From JBLKSS01 sp047607725 (lineage in GTDB: Bacteria > Pseudomonadota > Gammaproteobacteria > Enterobacterales > Enterobacteriaceae): a stretch of DNA of 17,809 bases. The stretch is taken from the NCBI RefSeq assembly GCF_047607725.1, contig NZ_JBLKSS010000080.1, positions 1-17,809 on the forward strand, read 5' to 3'. Each line of letters starts with the position of its first letter. Position 1 is the stretch's first letter. Position numbers and translations under genes: made by a program. The notes below the pieces were generated by a model. The model saw only the letters and a program-made list of their open reading frames with translations. It made no database searches and was not told where the DNA came from. Below are positions 15,448 through 17,809 of this stretch, one piece after another.

Positions 15448-16391
15448 ATGTCTACATCCTCACTATCCCAACACGACTCCCTGTTCAAAAAGTTCCTCGG
15501 CGATATCGCTGTAGCTCGTGACTTTCTGGAAATTCATCTGCCACCACATCTGCGCAAACGCTGCGATTTCGGCACACTGGCGATGGCCTCTGGCAGCTTC
15601 ATCGAAGACGACCTCAAGGGCCAGTGCTCGGATATGCTGTATTCGCTGAAGACCACGACGGGCCATGATGGTTACGTCTACTGTCTTATCGAGCACCAGA
15701 GCCGCCCGGAAAAACTGATGGCGTTTCGCCTGATGCGGTATGCCGTCGCAGCGATGCAGCGGCACCTTGAGCAGGGCAACGATCAGTTGCCGGTGGTGAT
15801 CCCTCTGTTGTTCTATCACGGCACCACGTCGCCTTACCCGTACAACAACCCAATGGCTCGATTGCTTTGCTGACCCTGAACTGGCAGAATCAGTCTATAG
15901 GCAAGCATTCCCGCTGGTTGATATCACCGCTATGCCGGATGATGAAATATTGTCCCATCGGCGGGTGGCTCTGCTAGAGTTAGTACAGAAGCACATCCGA
16001 ACGCGAGATATGCTAGAACTGGCTGCTGATATCGCCCGTCTACTCAAGCTATGGGCGATACCGAAAGAGCAGTTCCGTAGCCTGATTTACTATATCGCAG
16101 AGCGGGGAAACACCTCGGATGAATCGCAATTTCTACAAAATATCGCCGCCAAAGCCACTGACTACCGGGAGGACATTCATGACCATTGCAGAACAGCTTG
16201 AAGCTAAGGGCGAGCAAAGGGGCATCCAACAAGGCATCCAGCTTGGCGAGCAGAAAGGCATAGAAAAAGGTGAAAAGCTTGCCTCGCTTAAGATTGCCCG
16301 GCAGCTGTTGGCTAACGGTGCGGAACGTAATCTTATCAAAATCACTACCGGACTATCCGACCATGAGTTGGATGATTTGGCTTGTTTGTAG
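15448..16391 (+). pseudogene. Rpn-family recombination-promoting nuclease (PD-(D/E)XK), two frameshifts
   Basis: Members of this family (RpnA-E of E. coli, formerly called YhgA-like transposases) are DNA endonucleases that can promote RecA-independent recombination and have been linked to phage defence. The N-terminal frame shows HDSLFKKFL, then ARDFLEIHLPPHLR, the PD-(D/E)XK core (Asp62 in CSDMLYSLK, Glu82 and Gln84 in YCLIEHQS) and FRLMRYAVAAMQRHL. An extra base near 15853 shifts the frame; the second part gives WLDCFADPELAESVYRQAF, MPDDEILSHRRVALLELVQ and KHIRTRDMLELA. One extra base near 16176-16178 shifts it again into MTIAEQLEAKGEQ and the Gly/Gln/Glu repeat. All three parts together match E. 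coli RpnA-like proteins along about 313 residues. Full-length nuclease cannot be made from this sequence. The start at 15448 has only a weak ribosome-binding site. Confidence 0.9.
16179..16391 (+). CDS. Possible intragenic RpnS-type C-terminal product, frame intact
   Basis: The last frame of the rpn gene begins at an ATG preceded by GGGAGGA five bases upstream, a near-perfect Shine-Dalgarno, and encodes a 70-residue protein (MTIAEQLEAKGEQRG, a helix of GIQQGIQLGEQKG-type repeats, then LKIARQLLANGAERNLIK and GLSDHELDDLA). In several rpn genes a short form (RpnS) is translated from such an internal start and blocks the toxicity of the long nuclease. Here the frameshift lies just before this ATG, so the short product could still be made although the long one cannot. 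Expression is inferred from the start signals only. Confidence 0.5.
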   Translation: MTIAEQLEAKGEQRGIQQGIQLGEQKGIEKGEKLASLKIARQLLANGAERNLIKITTGLSDHELDDLACL

Positions 16392-16486
16392 TTTTCTTTT
16401 CATGAATCTTAACCATCGACACAGTTTAGGCCTAAGGCCGGAATTGCGGGATGATGCTAACTTAGCTTTTTCGGTACGGGGTTTCC

Positions 16487-17575
16487 ATGAATGAAAAATT
16501 AAAAACAATACAAGCATTTCGTGGTATTGCGGCGATAGCTGTGGTTTTAGGACACTGCAACATATACTTAAGTAGGAATGAGGAATATAAATTTTTATGG
16601 AGCAAACTGTTAGGGTGGGGAGCAATTGGTATTGATCTGTTTTTCGTAATCAGCGGATTCATTATGGTTTACACAACAATTCACTATTCCGCAGAATTTT
16701 CATCTTTTAAAAAATTCATATTTAATCGAGCAATCAGAATACTTCCTGTATATTACATTGTTTTATTTGTTCTTTTTTTATGTAATGGCGCAATGAATAC
16801 ATTCCATTATGAAAAAAAACACAAGACTTAGTTAGCGCAGTAACATTCATCCCATATTACGCGAGTGCCGCACCCCATTATATAGATATGAACTATGGGC
16901 TTAACGTTGTCCGTTGGACAATAAATTATGAGGTATATTTCTATATTATCTTTTCTATCTGTCTAATATCTAGATTTAGAGTCACAATTCTTTCAATTTG
17001 GTGTTCTTCGGCCGTTTTCATTATACCAATGCTTTTGGTAGCAACATAACTTTAAATGTATCTGGTTATCACACAAAAATAGCATTATATGGATTTCTTT
17101 CCAATCCTATAATTATAGAATTCTTAATTGGAGCCATAAGTGGATTTATCTACTTCAAACTTATTAAAAGGTACAACCCTGAGAACATATCTTGCATTAT
17201 TGCCATATTATTACTTGCATACATTACCTATGAGTTATTAACAGGTTCAGAACATCCTATTAGTGTAAGTGTTGCAGCTCCAATTGGGTTACTTGTTCTT
17301 TTTTTATCTTTTGCTGAAAATAAAATTCAAAACTTTTGCCAAAAAGCTTATTATGGTTGGGAGATATACCTTTTTCTCTATACTTGATACACATGCCACT
17401 TATCTTTTCTTTATTTTTCCATTTAGATCCTGCTGCCAAGGCTCCTTTGCTAGGAATCCTCTATTCAATATTAGCTATAATCACTTCTATAAGTGTTGCT
17501 TATTTCTTTCACAAATACATTGAAGTAAAACTAACTAATTGGTTGAAAAATAAAATATCCTGTGTGTTAGTGTGA
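16487..17575 (+). pseudogene. Acyltransferase-3 (OafA/NodX-like) membrane protein, three -1 frameshifts
   Basis: Acyltransferase-3 proteins are multi-pass inner-membrane enzymes that transfer acetyl or other acyl groups to sugars such as O-antigen or exopolysaccharide. The start has the signature QAFRGIAAIAVVLGHCN with the conserved His23, then GIDLFFVISGFIMVY and a basic FNRAIRILPVYY. The frame is lost at an A8 run (16812-16819), near 17037-17047 and at an A5 run (about 17340-17345); adding one base at each gives a continuous protein of about 363 residues with WTINYEVYFYIIF and the late motif LGDIPFSLYLIHMPL. The gene is far more AT-rich than its neighbours, which suggests acquisition from another source, as is common for surface-polysaccharide genes. 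The clustering of lesions in A runs could also reflect sequencing error. No polysaccharide gene cluster is next to it in this window. Confidence 0.85.
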
Positions 17576-17809
17576 TCATGATAAATACGATCCCGATGAT
17601 ACTCCAAGTTGCAGAATGACAAGTGTACTACTCTTTACGCTTGTTCTATTTTCATGATGGGAGACTACATATGTAAGCGCCCCGTGGAGGACGTCTTGAA
17701 TTATTGGTGGGTTTGTTGTATGGCCCGGTAAGAATATGTTCCACTACGATGCCTAGTGAACCCGCATCCTATAAGGGACGGCTGTCAGATCATGGATAAT
17801 CCGGCGATG
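17576..17809. mobile_element. Window-end sequence with an IS66 tnpA-like 5' fragment
   Basis: No complete gene. Bases 17690-17721 resemble, on the same strand, bases 207-238 at the left edge, where the IS66 tnpA begins: they share GACGTCTTGA and then GGTGGG-TTT with similar spacing. On the minus strand this reads NKPTNNSRRPPRGAY from a possible GTG near 17743, reminiscent of the Arg-rich TnpA start, and stops soon after. This suggests a truncated, diverged relative of the same element whose remainder lies beyond or was lost. The first 100 bp (17576-17675) show nothing I can assign. Confidence 0.3.

Noticed and set aside
17673..17690. GTAAGCGCCCC as an IS66 terminal inverted repeat
   Set aside because: The first seven bases fit, but the sequence that follows resembles the coding start of tnpA in the orientation reading toward this point, so an IS end here would be in the wrong place. 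Left unresolved instead of annotated.
1..17809. CRISPR array, tRNA or rRNA genes
   Set aside because: No regularly spaced direct repeats, tRNA cloverleaf signatures or conserved rRNA segments were seen.

Overview
The window looks like chromosome from an enterobacterium undergoing gene decay. The closest match in style is a Sodalis-type insect symbiont; this is inferred from gene content, not from a database search. Three things suggest it. A backbone syntenic with E. coli (tmaR/yeeX, yeeA, then sbcB and plaP/yeeF) is recognisable. Roughly half of the other genes carry frameshifts or stop codons. A type III secretion chaperone sits next to a broken, cargo-like gene. One ambiguous base (N at 445) shows the sequence is draft quality, so single-base lesions could be real pseudogene mutations or assembly errors.

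Left part (1-3588): the end of an IS66-family element, reading leftwards with a stop at tnpA codon 3, is inserted into the 5' end of an NCS2 purine permease gene, which also has an internal frameshift. Next come an intact AlkA-type 3-methyladenine DNA glycosylase (minus) and, divergently, an intact LDH/MDH-superfamily 2-hydroxyacid dehydrogenase (plus) with an unusual leucine at the substrate-specificity position.

Middle (3589-10673): about 1 kb holds only one doubtful small membrane-protein ORF. It is followed by tmaR and yeeA on the minus strand, each with a plausible terminator. A G-rich repeat lies just upstream of yeeA. Where E. coli has sbmC and dacD, this window has about 4.4 kb of unrelated sequence on the minus strand. 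It contains an unrecognised ORF, a CesT-family type III secretion chaperone running in frame into a decayed, unrecognised gene (two frameshifts plus an amber stop once reconstructed), and a stub of a further gene. This is the least explained and most interesting part.

Right-centre (10674-15011): sbcB (exonuclease I) and plaP (putrescine importer) are intact and convergent. Upstream of plaP is a puuA-like gamma-glutamylputrescine synthetase pseudogene with two frameshifts. Putrescine import therefore appears kept, while the first catabolic step encoded here is lost.

Right end (15448-17809): an Rpn-family (PD-(D/E)XK) nuclease gene has two frameshifts, but its internal C-terminal reading frame keeps its own Shine-Dalgarno and ATG, as expected for the intragenic RpnS product. 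Then comes a strikingly AT-rich acyltransferase-3 pseudogene with three -1 lesions. The window ends in sequence resembling the 5' end of the IS66 tnpA seen at the left edge, suggesting that IS remnants bracket the region.
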